Assembly (NCBI GenBank): GCA_965200505.1
Contig: OZ241343.1
Coordinates: 3,658,001-3,722,000, forward strand
Length of the DNA stretch: 64,000 nucleotides
Origin: VXNE01 sp965200505
GTDB lineage: Bacteria > Pseudomonadota > Gammaproteobacteria > Pseudomonadales > Azotimanducaceae
Direction of reading: 5' to 3'
Position 1 is the first letter of the stretch; the number at the start of each line of letters is the position of its first letter. Under the pieces are notes generated by a model that was not told the DNA's origin, made no database searches, and saw only the letters and a list, made by a program, of their open reading frames with translations. Both the position numbers and the translations under genes were made by a program. Below are positions 44,227-54,400 of the stretch, one piece after another.

Positions 44227-47200
44227 GTTTTCCCCCGCGTAATGCGGGGGCCTCATTGAAGCGACGTGGCCAGTTCATGCAGGACGTAGCGGCCACAGTG
44301 CAAGCAGCGGTTTTCCCCCGCGTAATGCGGGGGCCTCATTGAAGCAGCGACATGTTCGATTTTGACGATATAACTGAAACGCGTTTTCCCCCGCGTAATG
44401 CGGGGGCCTCATTGAAGCCAGCCTGCAGCTCATCGAGTGCTGCTGGGTGATCCGGTTTTCCCCCGCGTAATGCGGGGGCCTCATTGAAGCCGGTCCTCGC
44501 CGTGGGTGGACGCCACCCGGAATCCGGGTTTTCCCCCGCGTAATGCGGGGGCCTCATTGAAGCCCGTCGTGGGCAGGCGGCCCCAGCGCCATCGAGGCGG
44601 TTTTCCCCCGCGTAATGCGGGGGCCTCATTGAAGCGTGGAGGATCTGCACGATCCGGCCAGTGGCGCGGCCGTTTTCCCCCGCGTAATGCGGGGGCCTCA
44701 TTGAAGCCGCCTACCGCGCCCGCATCGCCCGCGCCCGCTTGAGTCGTTTTCCCCCGCGTAATGCGGGGGCCTCATTGAAGCACGCCGCGGACGCGCACGC
44801 GATACGGCTGCAGCGCCCGTTTTCCCCCGCGTAATGCGGGGGCCTCATTGAAGCGTGCCCTTTGGAGCGCATCAGCTCCAGGCACTCCCTGTTTTCCCCC
44901 GCGTAATGCGGGGGCCTCATTGAAGCAGTTCCTTGAGCGAGTCCGCACCGGCGATGCCGCGGCGTTTTCCCCCGCGTAATGCGGGGGCCTCATTGAAGCG
45001 GGATCAAGTGCACCAAGATGTCCTGATCGGCCGCCGTGTTTTCCCCCGCGTAATGCGGGGGCCTCATTGAAGCGGCTCGGTGGATGACGAATATGCGCCG
45101 TAGCCGGTGTTTTCCCCCGCGTAATGCGGGGGCCTCATTGAAGCTTGTTGACGCCGTGGAAGCCCCTGTTGGGCGTGACGAGTTTTCCCCCGCGTAATGC
45201 GGGGGCCTCATTGAAGCCTGTCGCGCTCGTCTCGTTCGTGAGCGTCGCGCATGGTTTTCCCCCGCGTAATGCGGGGGCCTCATTGAAGCTTGGCGTTGTC
45301 GTCCGTGAGCGAGCCGACCGCGTTGTTTTCCCCCGCGTAATGCGGGGGCCTCATTGAAGCTGGTGAACAATTCACCCACCACCGAACGCATTGGCCCGTT
45401 TTCCCCCGCGTAATGCGGGGGCCTCATTGAAGCCGCGCTTGGGCCGGGCGGCATCGTGCCGGCGGAACCGTTTTCCCCCGCGTAATGCGGGGGCCTCATT
45501 GAAGCATGGCCGCGTCCACCCAATGGCGCGTGGCGTCCTGGAGGTTTTCCCCCGCGTAATGCGGGGGCCTCATTGAAGCGTCGCGCACCACTTCGGGCGC
45601 GGCCGGGGCGTAGGCGGTTTTCCCCCGCGTAATGCGGGGGCCTCATTGAAGCCATTGGAGGCCGTGGAGGTCGCACCACGCGCCCCAGGTTTTCCCCCGC
45701 GTAATGCGGGGGCCTCATTGAAGCCACATCTTCGCGGCCTGCTCCTTCGAGGTGACGCCCGTTTTCCCCCGCGTAATGCGGGGGCCTCATTGAAGCGATG
45801 GCAGAGTTGCGTTGCCATGTTGGAGCTTCCATGTTTTCCCCCGCGTAATGCGGGGGCCTCATTGAAGCAGGAAGTCGATCAGCCCGGCCGCCAGCGCCGC
45901 CCTGTTTTCCCCCGCGTAATGCGGGGGCCTCATTGAAGCGTGGACGCCTACACGGGCTCACCAGTCCATTGGCGCGGTTTTCCCCCGCGTAATGCGGGGG
46001 CCTCATTGAAGCTAACGCCCGAAGCGTACACCTATGCGTTTTCCGGCGTTTTCCCCCGCGTAATGCGGGGGCCTCATTGAAGCGTCCTTGACGAACCCCG
46101 TGGCGTCCTCACCAGTGGCTGTTTTCCCCCGCGTAATGCGGGGGCCTCATTGAAGCGGCCGAAGGGGGGGGTGCGGGGGGGGGGAAACGGCGGGTTTTCC
46201 CCCGCGTAATGCGGGGCCCTCATTGAAGCATTGAGTTGGGGTTCCGATCGACGCCGTGGAAGAGCGTTTTCCCCCGCGTAATGCGGGGGCCTCATTGAAG
46301 CCTGCACGACATAGTCCGTCGCGCCCGCCACGGCGTTGTTTTCCCCCGCGTAATGCGGGGGCCTCATTGAAGCAGCGTGGCATGAAGACACTTCTAGCGC
46401 CCATCCGGGTTTTCCCCCGCGTAATGCGGGGGCCTCATTGAAGCTCCAAGGCGTCAATCGACATAACGGCGTAGCTTGAGGTTTTCCCCCGCGTAATGCG
46501 GGGGCCTCATTGAAGCTACAACGACTTGGGCGGAATTCCCGTCGCGGCGGCAGTTTTCCCCCGCGTAATGCGGGGGCCTCATTGAAGCAACGGTGTCGGC
46601 CGACGTCGCGCGTTGGTGCCAATGTTTTCCCCCGCGTAATGCGGGGGCCTCATTGAAGCGCGGCCAGCGCGTTGTAGGCGGCTTGGGTGATGGACGTTTT
46701 CCCCCGCGTAATGCGGGGGCCTCATTGAAGCAGGTGGCAAAAGGTCGCGGCAACCACGGCCCGCACACGTTTTCCCCCGCGTAATGCGGGGGCCTCATTG
46801 AAGCGCAGGGGCAAGGAACGATGGGCAAGCAACTCACCACGTTTTCCCCCGCGTAATGCGGGGGCCTCATTGAAGCTTCGCCGTCGTCCAAGAGAACAAG
46901 GACAGCTCGCTGGTTTTCCCCCGCGTAATGCGGGGGCCTCATTGAAGCACCTTCGATCGTGACCCTGAGCGGGCCGCCGCGCACGTTTTCCCCCGCGTAA
47001 TGCGGGGGCCTCATTGAAGCGGCGTCACCGCGCGCTCATGCTTCTTGCCGGTCGGCGTTTTCCCCGCGTAATGCGGGGGCCTCATTGAAGCGCGGCCATA
47101 CCAGTGCGGAACGGGTGAGCGCATCGAGTTTTCCCCCGCGTAATGCGGGGGCCTCATTGAAGCTCGCCCGGGGGCGCGACCGCCACGATCCGGGGCTGGA

Positions 47201-47308
47201 TCGTTTTCCCCCGCGTAATGCGGGAGCCTCATTGAAGCAGGAGAAGCCCCTGCCGCGCCACACACGCCGTCACACGTTCTCCCCCGCGTAATGCGGGCTC
47301 TTTGAAGC
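44227..47308 (+). CRISPR. Type I-G CRISPR array, 43 repeats and 42 spacers
   Basis: The 36-bp repeat begins GTTTTCCCCCGCG, has the hairpin CCCCCGC-gtaat-GCGGGGG, and ends CCTCATTGAAGC. Repeats start at 44227, 44310, 44383 and so on to 47276. Most are identical. Variants are at 46194 (one G to C), 47057 (one C lost, 35 bp), 47203 (one G to A) and 47276 (degenerate, 33 bp). The last three mark the old, leader-distal end. Spacers are 35-39 bases except the first, which is 47. No two spacers looked alike by eye. Spacer 27 (46157-46193) is almost pure G in parts. Confidence 0.99.
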
Positions 47309-47388
47309 GACACTACGCCGAACTCGATACACAGGTCTACCGCCGTTCTCTCCATGTGCCACGGCCCCGTTTTCGAAGCGTCAAGGGG

Positions 47389-47416
47389 TTGACAAACGGC
47401 AGCGAGGGGTTAGCGT
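47389..47416 (+). promoter_or_regulatory. Candidate promoter of the cas3-csb3-csb1-csb2(-vapC) operon
   Basis: TTGACA (47389-47394) is followed after 16 bases by TAGCGT (47411-47416), a weak -10 match. Transcription would begin around 47422-47425, almost at the cas3 ATG, so the transcript could be leaderless. It lies 80 bases after the last degenerate repeat. Pattern-based only. Confidence 0.4.
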
Positions 47417-47424
47417 ACCGTCCA

Positions 47425-50178
47425 ATGGGGGAGACTTCTGCGACATCCCTTGGGGCGGCTTTTGGGGCGCTGACGGGACATCGCCCGTTTCGCTGGCAGA
47501 GTCGGCTCTTTGACCTCTTGCTGGTGGGGCAGCCACCGGCCGCAGTGGACGTGCCCACCGGCCTTGGTAAGACGTCCGTGATGGCGCTGTGGCTGATAGC
47601 GCTAGCACGGGGTGCGGACCTGCCCCGCAGATTGATCTACGTCGTCGACCGGCGAGCGGTCGTCGATCAAGCTACGCGATTTGCCACAGATCTGTGCGAC
47701 AGCCTCCCGTCGGAGCTAACGACGGCGCTGGCTGTAGACGACGCAGGGCTGGCTGTTTCGACGCTTCGGGGTGGCAAGGCCGACAACCGCGCTTGGCTGG
47801 ATGATCCGTCCAAGCCCGCCATCGTCGTCGGCACGGTGGACATGGTGGGTTCTCGGTTACTGTTCGAGGGCTATGGCGTTTCGCGTGGAATGAGACCGTA
47901 TCAGGCCGGCTTCGTGGGTGCCGACACGCTCATCGTCCTCGACGAAGCCCACTTGTGCCCGCCGTTCGAGGCACTGCTGCGCGACGTTGAAGAACGCCGG
48001 GACAGCACGTTCGGGCCGATGGGTAGGCATGCCGACCCCTGCGCCATCACGCCGCCGGTTCGCGTGATGTCGCTCTCCGCGACGGGACGTCCTGCCCTCG
48101 ACACGAGCCGCACAGCTTTTGGCTTGGACTCAGCCGACCGAGAGGAGGACGTTGTCCGGCAACGCTTGACCGCGACGAAGCGCCTTGGGCTGTGTTTGCT
48201 GGACGATCCCAAAGACCTACGCCGCAAGATGGTGGAGCGAGCGATTGAGTTAGGTTTCGGTGCTGTGCCTAGGCGTGTCGTTGTCTACTGCGATCAGCGT
48301 AGGGACGCCGTGGAAGTGAAGAAGCTGATTGACCGGCAGATCAGGACAAGAACGAAAGAGTCGCCCGACGTTCCATTGGCTGAGTCGGAACTCCTCGTGG
48401 GCGCGCGCCGAGTGAGAGAACGGGAGCGCGTCGAGGCATGGCTCGACAAGGTTGGACTGCTCGGCAGTGCCGAAGCGCCGCCGGACGCGCCAGTCTTCTT
48501 GGTGGCCACTTCCGCAGGGGAGGTTGGCATCGACATGGACGCGGATCACATGGTCTGCGACCTCGTTGCCTTTGAGCGCATGGTGCAGCGTTTGGGAAGG
48601 GTAAACCGACGCGGGGGCCGCAGTGCGCTCGTTGAGGTCTTTTGCGTGCGACCGCAAGTGAGGCCCGATGCGAAGGGCAAGGCGAAGGCCGACCAAGAGC
48701 GGGCGCTGGTCGAACACGAAGCAAGAGTGCGTGTTCTCCGAGCGTTGGAGAAAGACGCTGAAGGGCGCTATGACGCGAGCCCTGAAGCACTCGGCGCGTT
48801 GAAGACCCGGTTTCCAGATCTTGTCAACGGTGCCACAACTCCGCCGCCGCTCCACCCGCCGTTGACTCGCCCCCATCTCGAGGCCTGGGCGATGACATCC
48901 TTGATCGAGCATGAAGGCCGGACCGAGGTGGAACCGTGGTTGCGCGGGTGGGAGAGTGAAGAGGAACCACAAGTCGAGGTCGTCTGGCGAGCACACCTTC
49001 CGCACTTGCGAGTCGGCGACGATGTCACAGTGCCGCCAAAGATGGTGGCGGAGTTCTTCCAAGCGGCACCGATCCACGCCACGGAGAAGCTGGAGACCTC
49101 GCGGAGCCATGTGACCGGCTGGTTGTTCAAGCGCATTGGGGTCCTCAAGCAGGCTGCAAATGGGCCAGACAGCGACGACATCGTAGCCATCGTCATCAAC
49201 CGTTCGGGCGTTCTCGTTGCTTCGAAGCTCTTCGGTGAGCTGGCGGCTTTGGGTAAACGGCCGAAGCAGAATCGCGAGAAGCAGGCTTGGGAACGGCAGC
49301 TAGCAGGTGCCACGCTGGTTGTAGACGCCCGTCTCGGCGGCTTGGACGACGATGGCATGCTGAACGAGAAGCAAGGAGCGCCCGCGGTGGCCGATGCTGA
49401 TGACGACTGGTTGGCAAGCGGCGGCGCAGATGGCACTCCGCCGATAAAGTTCCGCGTGGTGCGAGCGGAAACCGACGGGCAAGAAGAGTCGAACGACACG
49501 GATGGCGAATGGTTGTTGAACCGTACCTTCGAGATCGGACAGAACGACGCGGGCGGTGGCGAGTGCCTGGAAATCTACAAATGGGCTGCTGAGCCCACGG
49601 ACGAAGACTCGCGGTCCATCCAAGCGCGTCCGCAAGGGTTACGCGAGCACGCCGAACAGGTCGCCGCCAAAGCTCGCCAAATCGCGGAACGCCTGCATTT
49701 GCCAACGGCGGAAGTGGACGGGCTTGAACGAGCAGCACGACTCCATGACGACGGCAAAGCCGCCTTGCGTTGGCAGGAGGCCATGAACGCTCCGCGTTGC
49801 GGCAGGCCTTACGCAAAGACCAAGGGCGGCGGGAACTGGAGGCGCTTGGAGGGCTACCGCCACGAGTTCGGTTCCCTGCTGAAAGCCGAGAAGCTTCTGA
49901 AGGCAGAGAAGGCAGAGTCGCCGGACACACAAGACTTGATTCTTCACTTGATCGCCGCACATCATGGTTATGCGCGTCCCGTTATCCCAACGGCTGGCTG
50001 CGACGAGGCCCCGCCCACATTGCTGGCAGCGTCGGCCCGCGAGGCCGCTTTGCGCTACGCTCGCCTTCAGCGGCGTTACGGCGTTTGGGGGCTGGCTTGG
50101 CGTGAGGCGATCCTGCGAGCGGCGGACCAGAGCGCATCTCGGGAGTCGGCTGGTGCGAAACGAGGCGACAATGGCTGA
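47425..50178 (+). CDS. cas3: Cas3 helicase-nuclease with C-terminal HD domain
   Basis: This 917-residue protein unwinds and degrades DNA marked by Cascade. The SF2 helicase comes first: Walker A DVPTGLGKTS at 42-51, LDEAH near 172-176, the SATG motif, and motif VI QRLGRVNRRGG. The HD nuclease is C-terminal (about 715-850): LREHAEQVA, RLHDDGKAALRWQ with the HD pair near 774, RHEFGSLL and LIAAHHGYARP. Helicase-then-HD order is usual for type I-G. I chose ATG 47425; the frame is open back to 47302 but that part is array-end sequence. Its last 8 bases overlap the csb3 ATG. Confidence 0.93.
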   Translation: MGETSATSLGAAFGALTGHRPFRWQSRLFDLLLVGQPPAAVDVPTGLGKTSVMALWLIALARGADLPRRLIYVVDRRAVVDQATRFATDLCDSLPSELTTALAVDDAGLAVSTLRGGKADNRAWLDDPSKPAIVVGTVDMVGSRLLFEGYGVSRGMRPYQAGFVGADTLIVLDEAHLCPPFEALLRDVEERRDSTFGPMGRHADPCAITPPVRVMSLSATGRPALDTSRTAFGLDSADREEDVVRQRLTATKRLGLCLLDDPKDLRRKMVERAIELGFGAVPRRVVVYCDQRRDAVEVKKLIDRQIRTRTKESPDVPLAESELLVGARRVRERERVEAWLDKVGLLGSAEAPPDAPVFLVATSAGEVGIDMDADHMVCDLVAFERMVQRLGRVNRRGGRSALVEVFCVRPQVRPDAKGKAKADQERALVEHEARVRVLRALEKDAEGRYDASPEALGALKTRFPDLVNGATTPPPLHPPLTRPHLEAWAMTSLIEHEGRTEVEPWLRGWESEEEPQVEVVWRAHLPHLRVGDDVTVPPKMVAEFFQAAPIHATEKLETSRSHVTGWLFKRIGVLKQAANGPDSDDIVAIVINRSGVLVASKLFGELAALGKRPKQNREKQAWERQLAGATLVVDARLGGLDDDGMLNEKQGAPAVADADDDWLASGGADGTPPIKFRVVRAETDGQEESNDTDGEWLLNRTFEIGQNDAGGGECLEIYKWAAEPTDEDSRSIQARPQGLREHAEQVAAKARQIAERLHLPTAEVDGLERAARLHDDGKAALRWQEAMNAPRCGRPYAKTKGGGNWRRLEGYRHEFGSLLKAEKLLKAEKAESPDTQDLILHLIAAHHGYARPVIPTAGCDEAPPTLLAASAREAALRYARLQRRYGVWGLAWREAILRAADQSASRESAGAKRGDNG

Positions 50179-51067
50179 AGCAACGATACCAGTCGATCTC
50201 TTCAACCCCGGACAGGTCTTCGCCTGCCTTGGCATCGTTGAAGCCGCCGACATCCTGTTGGGAGACACGGCGGGGGTGTTTTCGTGGAGTGCCAGCGGGA
50301 CGTCCTTTCGCGTTTCGGCGACCGGCAGCGAGAGTCCAGTGCGGCGGGTACTTCGGTTCATTGACGAAGCCGAACTTAAGACGCGCGTGCCGGCGGGATC
50401 AGAGAACATCGACCAGTGGAATGCAAAGTGGGGCAGCAGGCTGGAGCAAGTGCCCCAAGGCGCGTCTTTCCCTAGCCCCGATCCGAACTCTCCGGCGACT
50501 CTGCCCGCGGTGCTTTGCGACCAGGAGAATGAGGTCGCTATAGACTACTGGGCCGATGCCACCCGCCGTGACAACGTGAAGTTCTGGGCAGGTGCTGGCG
50601 GCTATCCGGGAAGTGCCCTGCTCCGCGATGCTCGCAGTCTGGTATGTGGCAAGACTGAGCAGCACGCCCCAAATCCATTCGCGGTATCTGCCAAGCAGAG
50701 CAGCAGCTTCCGTTTTGATTGGCGGCGCGACTACGTCCCGGCTGACGTTGGCTTCTCCCCGAACAAACACGGCAAGAGGATCGCGATGCTGGGATTCCCG
50801 CTCGTTGAAATCCTCGCAGCCATTGGCGTCACTCACGCTCGTCCCAAGCGCACAAGTAAGATCGAGTATCACTACGGCGTCTTGGGCGGCGACGAGCCTA
50901 TGGATCCGACCTTCTTGCGCGCTGCGCTTGGCGGCACTATCCGACCTCCTGTCCCCGCGCCCTATCGACGCTTCGTCATGCGCCTCGACTGGCCGGGCAA
51001 GGAAGACCAAGCTCGGTGCATTACACACGTTGCAGAGGAGAGTTCGAGTGAACGAATCAACCACTGA
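50171..51067 (+). CDS. csb3: Type I-G Cascade subunit Csb3 (Cas8-like)
   Basis: This 298-residue protein takes the place of GSU0052/Cas8u2 in the Geobacter-type order cas3-csb3-csb1-csb2. It opens MAEATIPVDLFNPGQVFACLGIVEAADILLGD in two stretches, a pattern I associate with this family. ANPFAVSAKQSSSFRFDWRRDYVP-like and GKRIAMLGFPLVEILAAIGV segments follow. It should act as the large or PAM-sensing subunit. It overlaps the cas3 end by 8 bases and the csb1 start by 20, so all are translated together. Family call depends partly on position. Confidence 0.8.
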   Translation: MAEATIPVDLFNPGQVFACLGIVEAADILLGDTAGVFSWSASGTSFRVSATGSESPVRRVLRFIDEAELKTRVPAGSENIDQWNAKWGSRLEQVPQGASFPSPDPNSPATLPAVLCDQENEVAIDYWADATRRDNVKFWAGAGGYPGSALLRDARSLVCGKTEQHAPNPFAVSAKQSSSFRFDWRRDYVPADVGFSPNKHGKRIAMLGFPLVEILAAIGVTHARPKRTSKIEYHYGVLGGDEPMDPTFLRAALGGTIRPPVPAPYRRFVMRLDWPGKEDQARCITHVAEESSSERINH

Positions 51068-52133
51068 CGCGCAAATCAACGCTTGGGCGGATGATCCCAA
51101 CGGGCCTGTCGCGCTTCACCTCCGGCAGGCGCTCATGCCGGTGGACGGCGAAGGGGGCGTGATCTTTCCGCCCACCTACGCCTACAAGGACCCGAAAACC
51201 CACTACAACATTGACGTACTGGCGGACGGCACCAAAGTGGCCACCATCGACAGCGTTGGCGCACAGGCAAACCGCATGGAGCCGGTGTTCCTTCGCGCAC
51301 GACCCGATGAGCCGCCAAACCGGTATGCCGCCCTCGTGCCACAGGTGGACATCCAGTACGGCAACGAGAAATCGGTATCGATTCTGGAAGCCGGGCATCG
51401 CCTCGGGGACGCCATCATCCGGTCAACAAAGCTCGGTAAGGAAGTACATGGCGCGTTCCTAGATTTCCAGGATCGGGGCGATGCTTCGCCTCTGGCCAAG
51501 CTTGGGCCAACGTCGCTGGTATTCGGCGTGTGGGATTCCCGCGACACCGGCGCCAAGTTGCCGCGCATCGTGCAATCCACGATTCGGGCGGAGGACGTGT
51601 CCGAGCTCCGACGGTCCGCGCAGTACAACCCACCGGTCGACTACGCAGTCTTGGACGTGTTCACCGATGCGGAAAGAGAGAAGTCCGAGGGGAAGCCAGA
51701 GAGCGACCTTGCGCAGCGAGGTTTCGTTCATGTTCCAGCCGTGGACACCCACGGCGGTGTTATCGCCAACGGCCCCATCCAACGCAATGTCACTATCAAC
51801 CTTGTCGCCTTGCGTCGACTGGAAGGCACGAACGGCCAAGCGCTGCGGCGCTATGTTCTGGGCTTGGCGCTGGTGGCCGCTACGGCACCGATGGACGGGT
51901 TTCTTCGCGCCGGGTGCCTGCTCACATTGGCACCAGACGACCAAGGACGCTGGGAGAGCGTGACCCGCGATGGTCAGAGAACTCCCATTGCATTGGATGA
52001 AGACGTTTCCTACGCATACGCGCAAGCGGCAGCCCAAGCGTTCGGCGTGGGGGAAGATCGCCACTTGGTGTTCGACAAGAGCCATGCTAAGGCGGACGCG
52101 AAAGCGAAAAAGGCGAGTAAAACTGGGGGCTAG
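51048..52133 (+). CDS. csb1: Type I-G Cas7 backbone protein Csb1
   Basis: This 361-residue protein is the RAMP backbone subunit (GSU0053/Csb1 family). It shows ATIDSVGAQANRMEP and LEAGHRLGDAIIRSTKLGKE, then PTSLVFGVWDSRDTGAKLPRIVQSTIRAEDV, the typical Csb1 sequence around the RNA-binding palm. The start is GTG 51048 with a GAGGAGAG ribosome site; it lies inside the csb3 end. The Lys/Ala-rich tail (HAKADAKAKKASK) is presumably disordered. csb2 follows after 3 bases. Confidence 0.92.
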   Translation: MNESTTDAQINAWADDPNGPVALHLRQALMPVDGEGGVIFPPTYAYKDPKTHYNIDVLADGTKVATIDSVGAQANRMEPVFLRARPDEPPNRYAALVPQVDIQYGNEKSVSILEAGHRLGDAIIRSTKLGKEVHGAFLDFQDRGDASPLAKLGPTSLVFGVWDSRDTGAKLPRIVQSTIRAEDVSELRRSAQYNPPVDYAVLDVFTDAEREKSEGKPESDLAQRGFVHVPAVDTHGGVIANGPIQRNVTINLVALRRLEGTNGQALRRYVLGLALVAATAPMDGFLRAGCLLTLAPDDQGRWESVTRDGQRTPIALDEDVSYAYAQAAAQAFGVGEDRHLVFDKSHAKADAKAKKASKTGG

Positions 52134-52136
52134 CCA

Positions 52137-54398
52137 GTGACCCACGCGCTTCTCATCACGGTGCGGCTCCACGAAGGCCGCTATCATGGTGTACGCGACG
52201 GTTTTGACGGCACCCAAGGCTGGCCGCCATCACCGGGCCGGCTGTTTCAGGCCCTCGTCGCGGCTGCTGCCCGTGGCGCTTCGATTCCTCCCTTGGAGGA
52301 AGAAGCGCTGCGTTGGTTGGAATGTCTGCCGCCGCCAGACTTGGCTGCGCCTCCCGGCCATCAAGGCGAGTCCATTCCGCAGTTCGTGCCGAACAACGAC
52401 TTGGATGCTGTTGGCGGCGACCCCACGGACGCTACCAACGTTGCGAAAATTCGAGTCAGTAAACACTGGCGTCCCGTCCACTTCAATCCAACATTGCCCA
52501 TACGTTACGTCTGGCGCTTCGAGCCACCGGTTGACCAAGCACAGACCCTCTGCGGCATCGCGGCTAGGCTGTACCAGCTAGGCCGCGGCCTAGACATGGC
52601 CTCTGCCACGGCGGAGATCTTGACGGCCGACGGGATCCAACGAACTCTAAGCACATACGACGTCGTCCGGAGGGCAGGCGGGGAAGGGGAGGTAGCGGTG
52701 CCCTGTAGTGGTACGCTCAACAGTTTGGTTGACCGACATCAAGCAGCTCGCCGACGTTTCCAACAAGATGGCAAGACCAGTGTGTTTGTTCAGCCGCCTA
52801 GAGCGCGGTTTCGGCACATCGAATACGATGCACCGCCCAGGTGGTTGCACTTTGAATTGCGCGAAGGCCGCAACTTCGCAGCGCAACCGCTCCACACAGC
52901 CGGCGTCTTCGTCTCAGGCACTCGAGATGCGGCGGCGAAGCGGCTGATCGACCAACTTCCCGGCCAAGCTCATTTGGTCGAGAGGCTGATTATCGGACGT
53001 GGCGCAGGGCCAAGAGACACGGTGCAACGATGCCGCGTCATGCCCGTACCCTCGTTGGGAACTGAGCACACCGACCTCTCGATACGCCGCATCGTCGTGG
53101 AGCTGCCGGCAGAGTTTCCGTTCACCAAAGAGGATATGGGCTGGGCCTTCTCTGGCTTGGTCATCGGCGGTTCAGCAAGCCCCACAGGGCACGAGAGCCG
53201 ACTAGTGGCCTCCGAGGACGCAACGATGGCGAGTCGCTACGCTCAGCCTGCCCGATTGTTCCGCAGCATCACCGCAGTCGCTCTCGGCAGCACGGTCGAG
53301 CTGGTGGGCGGTACGCGAGCGACTCAAAGGCAACGCGACGAGCAGCAAGCGATGGCTGCGGTGCGGAAGGCGCTCCGGCACGCTGGGGTGCGCACGGAGC
53401 CGACCAGCATCCGCGTCCAGCGCGAGCCGCTTCATCGCCGCGGCGAGCGAGCAGGTACGTTCTCTGCGGGCACTCGGTTTCCGAGACGCGCCATGTGGCA
53501 CGTCGAGCTATTGTTCCCCAAAGATGTCGCCGGCCCGTTGGCTTTGGGGGATGGACGGTTCGTTGGGCTCGGGCTCATGGCACCGATCGTGGTGCATGAC
53601 GACATTATGGGTTTTGTCATCCCACCCAAACGTGTGGCCAGTTGTGACGCTTCAGCGCTCATTCGTGCTTTCCGGCGTGCCCTAATGTCGGTCGGTCGCA
53701 ATGAGCATGGCGGCGTGGACCGACTCTTCTCTGGACACGAACCAGACGGTCGGCCGGACAGTGCCGGCCACCATGGGCATGTGTTCCTCACGGCGGAGGT
53801 GGATGGCGACTGGGTGTCGCGACTAGTGGTGGCGGCACCTTGGACAGTTGACCGTAGCGTGTCGGCAACACTAAGACAGCGCCGCCAGTTCGATCATGTG
53901 GTGCGGAAGCTGACCTCATTGCGGGCCGGCAGGCTTGGGGTTCTCTCTCTGCAAGCCGTGCCGCTCCACGATGACGATGACATGTTGCGCAGCGCCAAGA
54001 CTTGGTACACCACAACCCCATACTTGGCTACCCGCAACATCAAGCGGAGAGAGGACGTCAACACCGTTCTAGTCGATGATGTCGTTGTGGAGTGTCGTCG
54101 CAGGGGACTCCCGGTGCCGACGCAGATTGACGCCACAGCGGTATCCCAAGGCCCACACGGCGGCAGTCTGACAGCCGACGTCATGATCTCCTTCGCCACC
54201 TCTGTTCGAGGCCCCGTTCTGCTAGGCCGAAACTCGCACGACGGTGGTGGGTTGTTCCATCCCGAACTCGGGATGAAGCAGTCTGTGCCGCCGCGCAACT
54301 TGGCCAACGCGATTCAAGATCGATTCGCTCCACTTGGCGGCGTTGAACTGGACATTCCACCAAGAGAGCCGATACGTTCTCCACCCACTTTCGACTGA
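52137..54398 (+). CDS. csb2: Type I-G Cas5-Cas6 fusion protein Csb2
   Basis: This 753-residue GSU0054-family protein joins a Cas5-like N-terminal part (LLITVRLHEGRYHGV, GWPPSPGRLFQALVAAA) to a Cas6-like C-terminal part that should cut pre-crRNA. The C-terminal half contains a histidine-rich stretch (RLFSGHEPDGRPDSAGHHGHVFLTAEV), a plausible catalytic site. It is long for the family as I remember it, so it may hold an extra segment. GTG 52137 starts it. Its stop is two bases before the vapC ATG, an unexpectedly tight link to a non-Cas gene. Confidence 0.9.
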   Translation: MTHALLITVRLHEGRYHGVRDGFDGTQGWPPSPGRLFQALVAAAARGASIPPLEEEALRWLECLPPPDLAAPPGHQGESIPQFVPNNDLDAVGGDPTDATNVAKIRVSKHWRPVHFNPTLPIRYVWRFEPPVDQAQTLCGIAARLYQLGRGLDMASATAEILTADGIQRTLSTYDVVRRAGGEGEVAVPCSGTLNSLVDRHQAARRRFQQDGKTSVFVQPPRARFRHIEYDAPPRWLHFELREGRNFAAQPLHTAGVFVSGTRDAAAKRLIDQLPGQAHLVERLIIGRGAGPRDTVQRCRVMPVPSLGTEHTDLSIRRIVVELPAEFPFTKEDMGWAFSGLVIGGSASPTGHESRLVASEDATMASRYAQPARLFRSITAVALGSTVELVGGTRATQRQRDEQQAMAAVRKALRHAGVRTEPTSIRVQREPLHRRGERAGTFSAGTRFPRRAMWHVELLFPKDVAGPLALGDGRFVGLGLMAPIVVHDDIMGFVIPPKRVASCDASALIRAFRRALMSVGRNEHGGVDRLFSGHEPDGRPDSAGHHGHVFLTAEVDGDWVSRLVVAAPWTVDRSVSATLRQRRQFDHVVRKLTSLRAGRLGVLSLQAVPLHDDDDMLRSAKTWYTTTPYLATRNIKRREDVNTVLVDDVVVECRRRGLPVPTQIDATAVSQGPHGGSLTADVMISFATSVRGPVLLGRNSHDGGGLFHPELGMKQSVPPRNLANAIQDRFAPLGGVELDIPPREPIRSPPTFD

Positions 54399-54400
54399 CC

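Noticed and set aside
44990..46006. Open frames of up to 338 codons through the CRISPR array.
   Set aside because: They translate the repeat unit again and again. The repeat and spacer lengths keep the frame open by chance.
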